Shown here piece by piece: positions 26,090 to 33,974 of a DNA stretch of 39,650 nucleotides. The notes beneath the pieces were generated by a model. The model had not been told where the DNA came from. It saw only the letters and a list, made by a program, of their open reading frames with translations, and made no database searches. A program made the translations under genes and the position numbers. Position 1 is the stretch's first letter, and every line of letters starts with the position of its first letter. The DNA lies in the NCBI RefSeq assembly GCF_007954265.1, contig NZ_VOLS01000040.1:1-39650 (forward strand), in the 5' to 3' direction. This stretch comes from Colwellia sp. C1TZA3. Its GTDB lineage: Bacteria > Pseudomonadota > Gammaproteobacteria > Enterobacterales > Alteromonadaceae.

Positions 26090-26251
26090 AATACCAATCC
26101 CATTAAGTTATTGCTCACTTGTGCTAGTTAAAATAGCCCAAGGCTGTGTTGCTCTCAATCCCAATAGCCTGCTATTGGTCAATCGAGCGCCTTACCTTGA
26201 GTTGTTTTTCCTGCGCACAACAAGATCACAAACTTAATGGAACTGGTATAA
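26090..26251. repeat. MITE-like family A, copy 4
   Basis: Full-length (ATACCAATCCCATTAAG to CTTAATGGAACTGGTAT), with a few changes from copies 1-3 (AGCCCAAGG, CTGCTATTGGTC, GAGTTGTTTTT). It occupies most of the 293-base gap between the divergent NRDE and aldolase genes, so it separates or contributes promoters for both. Confidence 0.85.
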
Positions 26252-26344
26252 CTAATAATATCTGGAGCTTTCACTCTATGCCATCATAGGATAAGGTTTA
26301 TAAGGTATAAAGCCCTAAATTATTTTTCAAGCAAAAGGTAGTAA

Positions 26345-27121
26345 ATGCTGATGTTAGCCGTTCCCGTAATTGATTTAAAAAATAAAGTATCCGCAGAAGA
26401 GTGGCTACTCAGAGTTGATTTAGCGGCATGTTATCGACTGATTGCCCTACATGGCTGGGATGACTTAATTTACACCCATGTGTCGGTGCGTATCCCTGGG
26501 ACTGAACATGTGCTGATTAATGCCTTTGGTTTACGGTTTGACGAAATTACTGCCTCAAATTTAGTTAAAGTAGATATGGCGGGCAACATTGTTGATGCCG
26601 ACTGCCCATTTGAATTTAACCCGGCAGGTTTCACCATTCATAGTGCCATTCACGAAGTTCGTCATGACGACATTTGTGCTTTGCACGTCCACAGTAATGA
26701 AGCCATAGCGGTCGCTAGCTTGGCAGCAGGTTTATTGCCCATTAGCCAATATTCAATGTTTGCACTCGCCTCACTCAGTTATCACGATTATGAAGGCTTA
26801 GCGGTTAACGACGAAGAAAAACTACGTATACAGCAAGACCTAGGTGATAAAAACTTTATGCTGCTGCGTAATCATGGCGCGTTAACCATGGGTAAAACCA
26901 TTGGTGATGCTTTTATGCATATGTATGACTTAATACGTGCTTGTCAAATTCAAGTACAAGTAATGTCAACGGGTATGAAGCCATTATTGGTTGACCAAAC
27001 TATTGTTGATGGCATTAAAGCTCAGGCAAACATAGTGCATACCGGGTTAACGGGTGGGCAAAAAGCCTGGCCAGCGATGTTACGTCGAGTGTATAAAGAA
27101 GATCCAAGTTTCGCGCTATAG
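26345..27121 (+). CDS. Class II aldolase/adducin family protein
   Basis: A 258-residue protein of the FucA/RhaD/AraD fold. Visible motifs are GWDDLIYTHVSVRIPG, FEFNPAGFTIHSAIHEVRHDDICALHVHSNEAIAVASL (the two zinc-binding His of HVH), and LLRNHGALTMGKTIGDAFMHMYDL with the third zinc His. These fit an active zinc aldolase or decarboxylase. The ending GGQKAWPAMLRRVYKEDPSF is typical of a subgroup with unassigned substrates. It is 63 bases upstream of an acid-sugar dehydratase gene on the same strand, which suggests action on a sugar acid or its keto-deoxy product. The substrate is not fixed by sequence. A second ATG two codons on is an equally good start. Confidence 0.85.
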   Translation: MLMLAVPVIDLKNKVSAEEWLLRVDLAACYRLIALHGWDDLIYTHVSVRIPGTEHVLINAFGLRFDEITASNLVKVDMAGNIVDADCPFEFNPAGFTIHSAIHEVRHDDICALHVHSNEAIAVASLAAGLLPISQYSMFALASLSYHDYEGLAVNDEEKLRIQQDLGDKNFMLLRNHGALTMGKTIGDAFMHMYDLIRACQIQVQVMSTGMKPLLVDQTIVDGIKAQANIVHTGLTGGQKAWPAMLRRVYKEDPSFAL

Positions 27122-27184
27122 CCTTCAATAACATAGCTGTAGTGATGGTAGAATGGCATTAAAAGAGAACATAAAGAGAGCATA

Positions 27185-28369
27185 ATGAAAGTAACTCATG
27201 TAGAAATTTTTGATATTGAATGTCCAAAACGTCCGGGTTGGAACCCAGTATTTATTCGTGTCCATACCGATGAAGGTATTTCTGGTGTCGGTGAAGCAGG
27301 ACTCGCTTACGATTGGGGTCATAGCGCTGCTGCGGCTATGCTAAAAGAAATTACTGAAGCGATACTAATAGGCTTTAATCCTTTTAATACCGAATTATTA
27401 TGGTCGAGAATGTTGCGAGAAAGCTTTTGGGGTTTAGGTGGCGGGCCGGTACTTTATTCGGCTATGAGTGCGATAGATACCGCTTTATGGGATATAAAAG
27501 GTAAAGCACTTGGTTTGCCAGTTTATCAATTATTAGGGGGTAAAACCAATGATAAGCTACGTACTTATGCCAGTCAATTGCAGTTCGATTGGGATGAAAA
27601 AATTACTAAACTTATTGAACCCACACAATATGCAGAAGCCGCATTAAAAGCTGTAGCGCAAGGTTATGATGCGGTAAAAGTTGACCCGATTGTTTATAAC
27701 CATGATGGCAGTTCTTCATTTGATCGTACTAAATTATTTACCCCAAAACAAATGCGCTTATTCGGCAATCGCCTACGCGCCATTCGTGATGCGGTGGGTG
27801 AAGACGTTGACATTATTTTTGAGTCGCATTCATTAATGGGTGCGGCTTCGGCGATCCAAATGGGGCGAATTGTTAAAGAAGTTGGCTGTATGTTCTACGA
27901 AGAGCCAGTTAATTATCTGAACTCGGCAGTACATAAAAAAGTGGCTAATAATGTTAACGTGCCTATTGCTGGCGGTGAGCGTTTGTATCACCGTTGGGAC
28001 GTACGACCTTATTTTGAAGATCAAAGTATTGACGTGTTACAGCCTGACATTGGCTTATGTGGTGGCTTTACCGAAGCTAAAAAAGTTTGTGATTATGCCG
28101 ACGTTTACGACATTCGTATTCAGGCCCATGTTTGTGGAGGGCCAGTGGCTACGGCCGCGTCTTTGCATCTTGAAACCGCTATTCCAAACTTCTTAATTCA
28201 TGAGCACCATACTTATGCAATTAAAGATTGGAACCGTGAGCTATGTTTACAAGATCCACAACCAGTAAATGGTTTTTTTGAAGTCTCTGAAACCCCAGGT
28301 ATTGGTATTGAGCTAAATGACGAAATAGTTAAGCGCTCACCCAATGTGACGGTCAATGCGCTGAAATAA
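27185..28369 (+). CDS. Enolase-superfamily sugar-acid dehydratase (mandelate racemase/galactonate dehydratase type)
   Basis: A 394-residue enzyme with the enolase-superfamily capping domain (about 1-125) and a TIM barrel. Presumed metal ligands are the E of IIFESHSLMG, the E of FYEEPVN and the E of AGGERLYHR. By comparison with D-galactonate dehydratase, His in ESH and His in IQAHVCGG fill the places of the two catalytic His residues, and KVD stands where that group has KLN. The first ligand is Glu rather than Asp. These features point to dehydration of an aldonic acid to its 2-keto-3-deoxy form, not to a lysine-based racemase. RBS AAAGAGAGCATA precedes the ATG. Probable operon with the aldolase gene. 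Confidence 0.85.
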   Translation: MKVTHVEIFDIECPKRPGWNPVFIRVHTDEGISGVGEAGLAYDWGHSAAAAMLKEITEAILIGFNPFNTELLWSRMLRESFWGLGGGPVLYSAMSAIDTALWDIKGKALGLPVYQLLGGKTNDKLRTYASQLQFDWDEKITKLIEPTQYAEAALKAVAQGYDAVKVDPIVYNHDGSSSFDRTKLFTPKQMRLFGNRLRAIRDAVGEDVDIIFESHSLMGAASAIQMGRIVKEVGCMFYEEPVNYLNSAVHKKVANNVNVPIAGGERLYHRWDVRPYFEDQSIDVLQPDIGLCGGFTEAKKVCDYADVYDIRIQAHVCGGPVATAASLHLETAIPNFLIHEHHTYAIKDWNRELCLQDPQPVNGFFEVSETPGIGIELNDEIVKRSPNVTVNALK

Positions 28370-28455
28370 TGTGAATTTTTGGCATGGAATGTTAAAGACA
28401 ATTGAATATATTATTTCTTTAGATAGTATTTAAATCAGATAGTTTTAATCGCCGT

Positions 28456-28488
28456 TTAATCTGTTTGGTATCATACCAAACAGATTAA
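28456..28488. repeat. Perfect 33-base palindrome made of two MITE-type ends
   Basis: TTAATCTGTTTGGTAT, one C, then ATACCAAACAGATTAA. Each arm resembles the terminal motif of the MITE-like elements (ATACCAA, three bases, GATTAATTA in family B), joined outer end to outer end. It follows the dehydratase gene by 87 bases. There is no T run, so terminator function is uncertain. Confidence 0.7.
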
Positions 28489-28508
28489 TTAGTCACCTTC
28501 AACTTGAT

Positions 28509-28675
28509 GGCATAAATGCCGATCCACAACACATACCCGCTGTAAATGTTTGTTGGCCCATCAGGTTAATCACCTGCTTACCAGTTGACGGACTGAAGTC
28601 CGACCTACAAAAAAAATTGCCCAACGCTACATTGTCACTTGTAGGTCTTATGTATGTTGACTTTAGTCCATTATT
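28509..28675. repeat. Palindromic repeat unit R, dispersed copy
   Basis: Same order of parts as the array at 38.2-39.1 kb: GGCATAAATGCC, then GCAAATG-like and CATCAGGTTAATC, then the 25 bp motif around GGACTGAAGTCC (28585-28609), then TTGCCCAACG, then an inverted diverged copy of the motif around TTGACTTTAGTCC (28651-28675). No gene is seen in the 558-base gap 28370-28927 apart from these repeats. Confidence 0.75.
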
Positions 28676-28790
28676 TTAGTGCTTGGCGTTTTTATTTACA
28701 TTGTTAATTCTTAACCTGACGATATAAATATCGACCTGCCGGCGATATAAAGCCTTAAATATGACCTTCTGATGCAAGTGCATAGGTATG

Positions 28791-28912
28791 TTATACCAAT
28801 TGAATTAAGTAGGTGATCAATTATAAGTGAGCATAAATATTTAAGAGCAACGCAGATATTAAAAATTTAGGCCACCTTAAAATGATCGATTATTTATTTT
28901 AATTGGTATTAT
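28791..28912. repeat. MITE-like family C (about 120 bp)
   Basis: Starts TTATACCAATTGAATTAAGTA and ends ATTATTTATTTTAATTGGTATTA. The ends are imperfect inverted repeats (ATACCAATT, then AATTAA or AAATAA), and TGATCAATT near the left end pairs with AATGATCGA near the right. It is non-coding and lies just before the 3' end of the lrp-like gene. Confidence 0.65.
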
Positions 28913-28927
28913 TTAATCCATTTTATA

Positions 28928-29386
28928 TTAAATATAATCAATCGGCAGGGCGGTGGTGTATTTAATTTCTTCCATAGCAAAGCTCGAACTGATATCAGCA
29001 AAACTTGCCCGTGTGATCAAGCGTTGGTAAAAAATGTCGTAAGCTTTCATATCGGGCACCACCACGCGTAGCAAATAATCTACTTCGCCACTCATACGAT
29101 AAAACTCTAAAATTTCTGGAAAATCTATTGCTACTTTTCTAAATTCACTAAGCCAGTTGGGGTTGTGCTGATTAGTTTTAATGGTGACAAATACCGTTAA
29201 GCCGACATTAAGTTGCTCTGGGTCAGCAAGTGCTACGCGACCTTTAATAATACCAGACTTTTCCATCGCTTGAATACGTCGCCAACATGGCGTTGTTGAC
29301 AAGCCCACTTGGCTAGCAACATCACTCACCGACGCGGTACAGTCATGTTGTAATATGTTCAGTATTTTTTTATCAAATGCATCCAT
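28928..29386 (-). CDS. Lrp/AsnC family transcriptional regulator
   Basis: A 152-residue regulator. The N-terminal winged helix-turn-helix is DKKILNILQHDCTASVSDVASQVGLSTTPCWRRIQAMEKSGIIKG (about 4-48), and the C-terminal AsnC/RAM ligand-binding domain (about 65-145) contains PEILEFYRMSGEVDYLLRVVVPDMKAYDIF. The length is typical. It is close to the Lrp-like regulators that act on single amino-acid genes. It sits between two groups of sugar-acid genes and may control them, but this is inference from position, and many such regulators act elsewhere. Confidence 0.9.
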   Translation of the reverse strand: MDAFDKKILNILQHDCTASVSDVASQVGLSTTPCWRRIQAMEKSGIIKGRVALADPEQLNVGLTVFVTIKTNQHNPNWLSEFRKVAIDFPEILEFYRMSGEVDYLLRVVVPDMKAYDIFYQRLITRASFADISSSFAMEEIKYTTALPIDYI

Positions 29387-29503
29387 AAGTTTTTAAAACG
29401 AAATGGTTTTACCTAGATAGAGATGAATGAGAAATTATTTTGCGGTAAACAAGCCATCATTGCGAGTTATATTTTGTATAAGAGTTTACTGGTTGGCTAG
29501 CAT

Positions 29504-30394
29504 TTATAGAAATTTATAAAAACGGTGCGCATTACTAAAGCATAATTGCTGTAACTGTTCGGTGTTATACGCAAATTCAGGCGCTGTTTTTGTAAGCTCA
29601 GTACTTATAAATAGAGTATTACCAAGCCAAGTTTCTTGATAGTTAGCATGCCACAAGCATAGCGGAAAATTACTTGCTAGCATAACGCGATCTATACCAA
29701 AGCTTTGTATGCACTGACGAATAACTTTATCCGCCCAATTGGCTGAGTAATCTCTATCAGCTATTTCAAAACCAGAACATTTGATAAAAACATCAGTAAA
29801 ACTAGCCAAGCGCTGAAGGTTATGTAACCAAATAGCCTGTTGTTGATTATTTTTTGTTGGCCAACCCGCGTGGTTAATACAAAGCTTTAAATCCGGTGTT
29901 ACTGATAATACTTTAATTAAACTGTCCACTGCCTGACTGTCTGCTAGTGGCATTTGTAGCTCAAAAATAAGTTTTTTTTCGGCCAATATTGCTAGGTTAT
30001 TTTGGCTGTTTTTATTGCTAAGAATAACTAAAGCGTCGTCATCTAAAATATAGCGAATACCAACCACACTTTGATAGCGCATTAACTTATTAAGTTGTCG
30101 TAAAAAAGGTAATTTTGGCAAAGTAATATCAAGCATGGCGATACTGCGAAAAGGCATTTGGCAGCTGCTTTCTAACCAAGCGATTTCGCGCCAAGGTTGC
30201 TGATTATCAAAACCCGCTTCAATATGGACAAAGCCCACTAATGTTAATGGTGAAGTTAGCGTTAAGTCATACTCAGAAAAGTTTCTAGCTATCGCGTGTT
30301 TATCTTCGAAAAAAGGTGGGTTCTCTGGCCTTAACCATGAGTAGTCACCTTTTTTTAGATCAAATAGATGTAGATGTGGATCAATTATTTTCAT
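29504..30394 (-). CDS. Amidohydrolase-2 family lactonase-like protein (L-fuconolactonase type)
   Basis: A 296-residue TIM-barrel hydrolase. It opens with IIDPHLHLFDL (the HxH metal motif) and continues YSWLRPENPPF, GFVHIEAG, VGIRYIL, LCINHAGWP and ASNFPLC. This series matches COG3618 lactonases such as L-fuconolactonase and L-rhamnono-lactonase. The position usually held by Asp in SDWP is Asn (SNFP), a variant also common in this family. With the neighbouring SDR it could form dehydrogenase plus lactonase steps that feed the dehydratase at 27185. It lies 32 bases after the SDR gene, on the same strand. Confidence 0.8.
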   Translation of the reverse strand: MKIIDPHLHLFDLKKGDYSWLRPENPPFFEDKHAIARNFSEYDLTLTSPLTLVGFVHIEAGFDNQQPWREIAWLESSCQMPFRSIAMLDITLPKLPFLRQLNKLMRYQSVVGIRYILDDDALVILSNKNSQNNLAILAEKKLIFELQMPLADSQAVDSLIKVLSVTPDLKLCINHAGWPTKNNQQQAIWLHNLQRLASFTDVFIKCSGFEIADRDYSANWADKVIRQCIQSFGIDRVMLASNFPLCLWHANYQETWLGNTLFISTELTKTAPEFAYNTEQLQQLCFSNAHRFYKFL

Positions 30395-30426
30395 CGGTAT
30401 ACCAGGTTACTTCAACTTTTTTAACG

Positions 30427-31152
30427 CTATTGTGCGGTATAGCCCCCGTCGATAACTTGTAAACTACCGGTGATAAATTTTGCTTTATCAGAGCCAAGAA
30501 AATACACCAACTCGGCCACTTCCTCTGCCTGTCCTAGTCGGCCTAAAGGTTGTAATGCCGCCTCTTCTGCGTGCACGTCAGCTTTGTTAGCACCTGACTT
30601 TTCACAATAATTATTAATCGCTTGATGGTAAAGCGGAGTTTCAATAGTGCCTGGGCAAACGGCATTGGCGCGAATATTATATTGTGCGTAATCAAGTGCA
30701 GTAGTTTTTGCCATCGATGCAAGAGCAGCTTTGCTAAGGTTGTAAGCAAACGAGTTATGTTTGGCAATAAGCGCTTGATCTGACGAGATCAAAATTATTG
30801 CGCCGTTTTGTTGTGTTTTCATTACTGGTAAAACCGCTTTAATAGCAGCATAAGCGCCTTTAACATTGATATTAAAAACGCGTTCAAAATCCGCTTCACT
30901 GGTGTTTTCAATGGTACCTGAAAAGTGTATGCCGGCGTTAGAAACCAACACGTCGATAGGGCCTTGTTTGGCAATATCAGTAATGATTTGGTTAACGTCA
31001 TTAACGTTGGTGATATCACAAGGGCAAAAATCACCAAAATCCGACGCGGCAATATCAAGATTAAAGACCTGGTATTTTTTTGCTAAAAACAGCTTAACAA
31101 TACTTAAACCAATACCAGAACTACCACCAGTAACCAAACAAACTTTTCTCAT
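30427..31152 (-). CDS. Short-chain dehydrogenase/reductase
   Basis: A 241-residue classical SDR. It has the cofactor motif TGGSSGIG (8-15), CDITNVNDV, NAG in VSNAGIHFSG, catalytic Ser in ILISSDQ, YNLSK (catalytic Tyr and Lys), and PGTIETPL. Asp in NLDIAASD after the second strand suggests a preference for NAD over NADP. The C-terminus FITGSLQVIDGGYTAQ is typical. Some sugar-acid pathways use such SDRs as sugar or 2-keto-3-deoxy-acid dehydrogenases, which fits the lactonase beside it. The exact substrate cannot be told. Confidence 0.85.
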   Translation of the reverse strand: MRKVCLVTGGSSGIGLSIVKLFLAKKYQVFNLDIAASDFGDFCPCDITNVNDVNQIITDIAKQGPIDVLVSNAGIHFSGTIENTSEADFERVFNINVKGAYAAIKAVLPVMKTQQNGAIILISSDQALIAKHNSFAYNLSKAALASMAKTTALDYAQYNIRANAVCPGTIETPLYHQAINNYCEKSGANKADVHAEEAALQPLGRLGQAEEVAELVYFLGSDKAKFITGSLQVIDGGYTAQ

Positions 31153-31261
31153 AGTACTAACACATAAATGACTTTGTTAAATAATATCGCGATGAGTGCT
31201 AAATACCAAGCCAATTAGTTTGTTTAAAGACAAACCAATGGCTAAAACGAACAGCTGTTTT

Positions 31262-31720
31262 TTACTGAGAGTTTCTAACTGACCGTTAATTTAGATTGAA
31301 AGCTGACAATTGAAAATTGATGGATTAAAGTTCAGCCTACATGGAATCTGCATAGAAGCTACGGATAGTAATATAGCCTAGACAATTTTTTGTAGTTTGG
31401 ACTTCAGTCTGTCAACCGACAAGAAGACTCATAAAAATCAAACAGACAAGTAAACTGAACTAAACTGACAGCTCTTAACTAAAGGCTTCTAATTGACAGT
31501 TGATTTTTATTAAAAGCGGGCCTTTAAAAGCTGATGGACTAAAGTCCAATCTACATGAAACCTGCATAGAACCTGTGGATGGTAATATAGCATAGGTAAT
31601 TTTTTTGTAGGTCGGACTTCAGTCCGTCAACCGGTAAGCAAAGCCATAAAGCAATAGATAAAAACCAAACAGACAAGTAAACTGAACGCTGACAGCTTCT
31701 AACTGACAGCTATTTTCACC
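31262..31720. repeat. Two tandem diverged copies of a repeat of about 213 bp containing unit R motifs
   Basis: Fills most of the 581-base gap between the SDR and the dipeptidase. Corresponding points (GATGGATTAAAG at 31319, GATGGACTAAAG at 31532) are 213 bases apart. Each copy has one 25 bp motif (31317-31341, 31531-31555) and, about 50-75 bases later, its inverted partner (31391-31415, 31606-31630), plus a shared tail AAACAGACAAGTAAACTGAA. No gene is seen. Confidence 0.75.
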
Positions 31721-31733
31721 GCTGTTCTTATAT

Positions 31734-33263
31734 TTATTTAGCCAATTCGACTAACGCCGCGGTATACATTTTTAAATTCAAAACAAACTGTTCCATCGTA
31801 ATAAACTCATGCTCTGAATGTCCGGTGTATTCAGCATTTGGCATAGACGGGCCAAAACTTACCGCATTTGGAAATAAGCGTGAATTTGTACCACCACCAA
31901 TGGCAATAGGCTTCGCGTCTTTAATCCCAGTAAAGTGGGTAAATACCGCTAACAAGGTATTAATATGTGGTACATCTTTTTGTACAAAAGGGTCACCAAT
32001 ATAATGCTCTAGCTCTTTAACATCAGCATCAAATTTGTTATTCCAGTTCTGTACTGCTTGATGTATTTCATCGTTAAGTTGCTGTTTACTCTTGCCTTGT
32101 GGACGGCGCAAGTTAATGTTCAGCTCTATGCTTTCATCATGCTGTTTTATTACGGTAGGGGATACAGTCATTGGGCCCATAAAATCATCTTGATAAGCAA
32201 TGTGACCAAACTTTTTGCCTACTAAGCCTAGGCCGATATTATCATTAATAAAGTTAACCAAAGTACCTGGACCATTATTGACCCAACGGGTATTAGACAA
32301 TAAATCAGCAAGGTAGGGAATAGCATTTACGCCATCATTAGGTTTTGAAGAGTGTGCTGACTTTCCTAATGCATCAATGGTTAAGGTGCTGTCTTTTAGT
32401 TCAAGATCAAAGCTGACACCTTGGTAACTCAGTGCTTTGCGCATTAACCTTTCTAGTAGCACAATATTGGCATTTTCAATGGTCGCACTGGCATCCTCAG
32501 GGATTTGGCTGCCAAAGAAACCACCACTAAATTCACTAACATAGGGAGAGATTGTTGGCTTTTCTTGCTGATTAAAAACTAACTTAATAGTGCCGTAACC
32601 TTTTTCTGCGGTTACAACGGGGTATTCGGCATCAATGGTGATGTTGGTTTGCGGTAAGTCATGGGTTTTGATATAAGCTTTTAGTGGCTCCCAATCTGAC
32701 TCTTCCGCCATGTAAATGTATAACTCAATACGCTTGTTCAGTACTAATTTTTTATCTTTAATCGCTTTCATTGCATACAAGGCAGTTGAAATCGGGCCTT
32801 TATCATCTTCAGTACCACGGCCAATTAATCGCCCTGGCTCTGTAGTAATATCAAGTTCAAAAGGTGATTTTTGCCATTTTTTTGGGTTAGCCGGTTGCAC
32901 ATCGCCATGAGTAATAATACCCACCCGTTCTTTTTGGTCTCCTAAGCCAATAATAACCACATAGCCATCGTCGAGATAATCAAATCCGAGTGTTTGCGCT
33001 TGTTTTTTTAATTCTGCTTTAAAGGCTATGTGAGCCGGATTGTCATTAACTGACACTCCCTCTTTGGCAACGGTATTGTGCTTGATCAGCGCACGTAAAC
33101 TATCAACCATATCATCTTGATAGGCAGTTACAGCATAGTCAGCCGTTGTTTGCGCGATACTGCTTATTGGCGTAGTTTTCGCTGTAGCCAATGGACTTAT
33201 TGTTAATGATAAAAGAGAAGTCGTTATAATTGTTGCCGATAAAAGCGTAAGTTTTTTAAGCAA
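31734..33263 (-). CDS. Exported M20 family dipeptidase (PepV-like)
   Basis: A 509-residue zinc peptidase with an N-terminal signal peptide (MLKKLTLLSATIITTSLLSL, cleavage near ATA at about 28), so it is periplasmic or secreted. Metal and catalytic residues are in ITHGDVQPAN (H119, D121), GRGTEDDKGP (D153/D154), AEESDWEP (E187, E188), TIDAEYPV (D211) and TGHSEHEF near the C-terminus. The lid/dimerisation domain lies between about 220 and 400 (LGKSAHSSKPNDGVNAIPYL). It is like the PepV/Sapep dipeptidases but carries a signal peptide. It stands alone, divergent from the RND genes. The repeat region 31262-31720 ends just short of its stop codon. Confidence 0.88.
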   Translation of the reverse strand: MLKKLTLLSATIITTSLLSLTISPLATAKTTPISSIAQTTADYAVTAYQDDMVDSLRALIKHNTVAKEGVSVNDNPAHIAFKAELKKQAQTLGFDYLDDGYVVIIGLGDQKERVGIITHGDVQPANPKKWQKSPFELDITTEPGRLIGRGTEDDKGPISTALYAMKAIKDKKLVLNKRIELYIYMAEESDWEPLKAYIKTHDLPQTNITIDAEYPVVTAEKGYGTIKLVFNQQEKPTISPYVSEFSGGFFGSQIPEDASATIENANIVLLERLMRKALSYQGVSFDLELKDSTLTIDALGKSAHSSKPNDGVNAIPYLADLLSNTRWVNNGPGTLVNFINDNIGLGLVGKKFGHIAYQDDFMGPMTVSPTVIKQHDESIELNINLRRPQGKSKQQLNDEIHQAVQNWNNKFDADVKELEHYIGDPFVQKDVPHINTLLAVFTHFTGIKDAKPIAIGGGTNSRLFPNAVSFGPSMPNAEYTGHSEHEFITMEQFVLNLKMYTAALVELAK

Positions 33264-33304
33264 AAGGTACTCCAGTAATTTGCGATTAAGAAATTTTCAG
33301 GGTT

Positions 33305-33366
33305 ATATACCCGCTCTATTTCAAGATCCAGCTCTAAAACTGCATCTTGAAATAGAGCGGGTATAT
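33305..33366. repeat. Perfect 23 bp inverted repeat (62-base hairpin element)
   Basis: The left arm (33305-33327), with core TATACCCGCTCTATTTCAAG, and the right arm (33344-33366) are exact complements. The 16-base loop contains CAG and CTG that could extend the pairing. It lies between divergent genes, so it is not an ordinary terminator for either. Confidence 0.85.
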
Positions 33367-33407
33367 TAACGTAAGTTAAATTGATGTGGTAGCAGAGCAC
33401 TAAAACT

Positions 33408-33717
33408 TATACCTGTTCCATTCAGTTTGTCAGTAGGTTGTGTATAGGAAAAACAAACCAAGACACAAACTTTTGAGCTAGTTTAAACATAAGTTTCTAG
33501 AACTATATTTGTGTAGGAAAATGTCTTATTGACCTAGAGTTGGCTGCTCGCATGTGAGCACAGATTTTTAGTTCCAGACAAAGTCTAAGTACTCACATCC
33601 ATGTGAGCACAGATTTTTAGTTCCAGACAAAATCTAAGTACTCACATCCATGTGAGCAATACTGTTTTTGGCTATTTTAATAAGCACAAGTGGGCAATAA
33701 TTTAATGAAGTCGGTAG
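33408..33717. repeat. Diverged, expanded relic of MITE-like family A (inverted orientation)
   Basis: The left edge TATACCTGTTCCATTCAGTTTGT matches the reverse complement of the family A right end. The right edge GGCTATTTTAATAAGCACAAGTGGGCAATAA, followed by TTTAATGAAG, matches the reverse complement of the left end. Standard copies are about 162 bp, but this one is about 310, expanded by the tandem repeat at 33551 and other sequence. Confidence 0.6.
33551..33659. repeat. 49 bp tandem direct repeat, 2.2 copies
   Basis: CATGTGAGCACAGATTTTTA begins units at 33551 and 33600, and a partial third copy CATGTGAGCA begins at 33649. The two full units differ at one base (AAAGTCTAAG against AAAATCTAAG). 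The junction CTCACATCCATGTGAG is itself palindromic. It is within the family A relic. There are no variable spacers, so it is not CRISPR. Confidence 0.85.
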
Positions 33718-33974
33718 TTAGGCGTATTTTCTTTTGCTTTTCACTTTTGTATGACAAAATAATGGGCGTTTTTTATTAAACTCAACCTAATTGAAATTTA
33801 ATCACTGTTAGCATGCTCTATATCAGCGCAGCGTTAGGTAATCCGTGGTGTTGATAGAAATATTATGAATTAATTATCGACTTCAATCGTGATTGAGGTT
33901 ATCCCCTGTGAAACATTTTTACAAGCGTGTCGCCGGCATGAAATTGCAGCGGTATTTTACATTAGGAAAGCGTT

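Noticed and set aside
26345-31152. Firm assignment of this group to L-fucose degradation
   Set aside because: The families fit several deoxy- or aldonic-acid pathways, and no sugar transporter, mutarotase or diagnostic keto-acid hydrolase is present to decide.
33551-33659. Tandem 49 bp units as a short CRISPR or iteron origin
   Set aside because: There are only two full units with no unique spacers, no replication protein gene nearby, and they lie within a degraded hairpin element.
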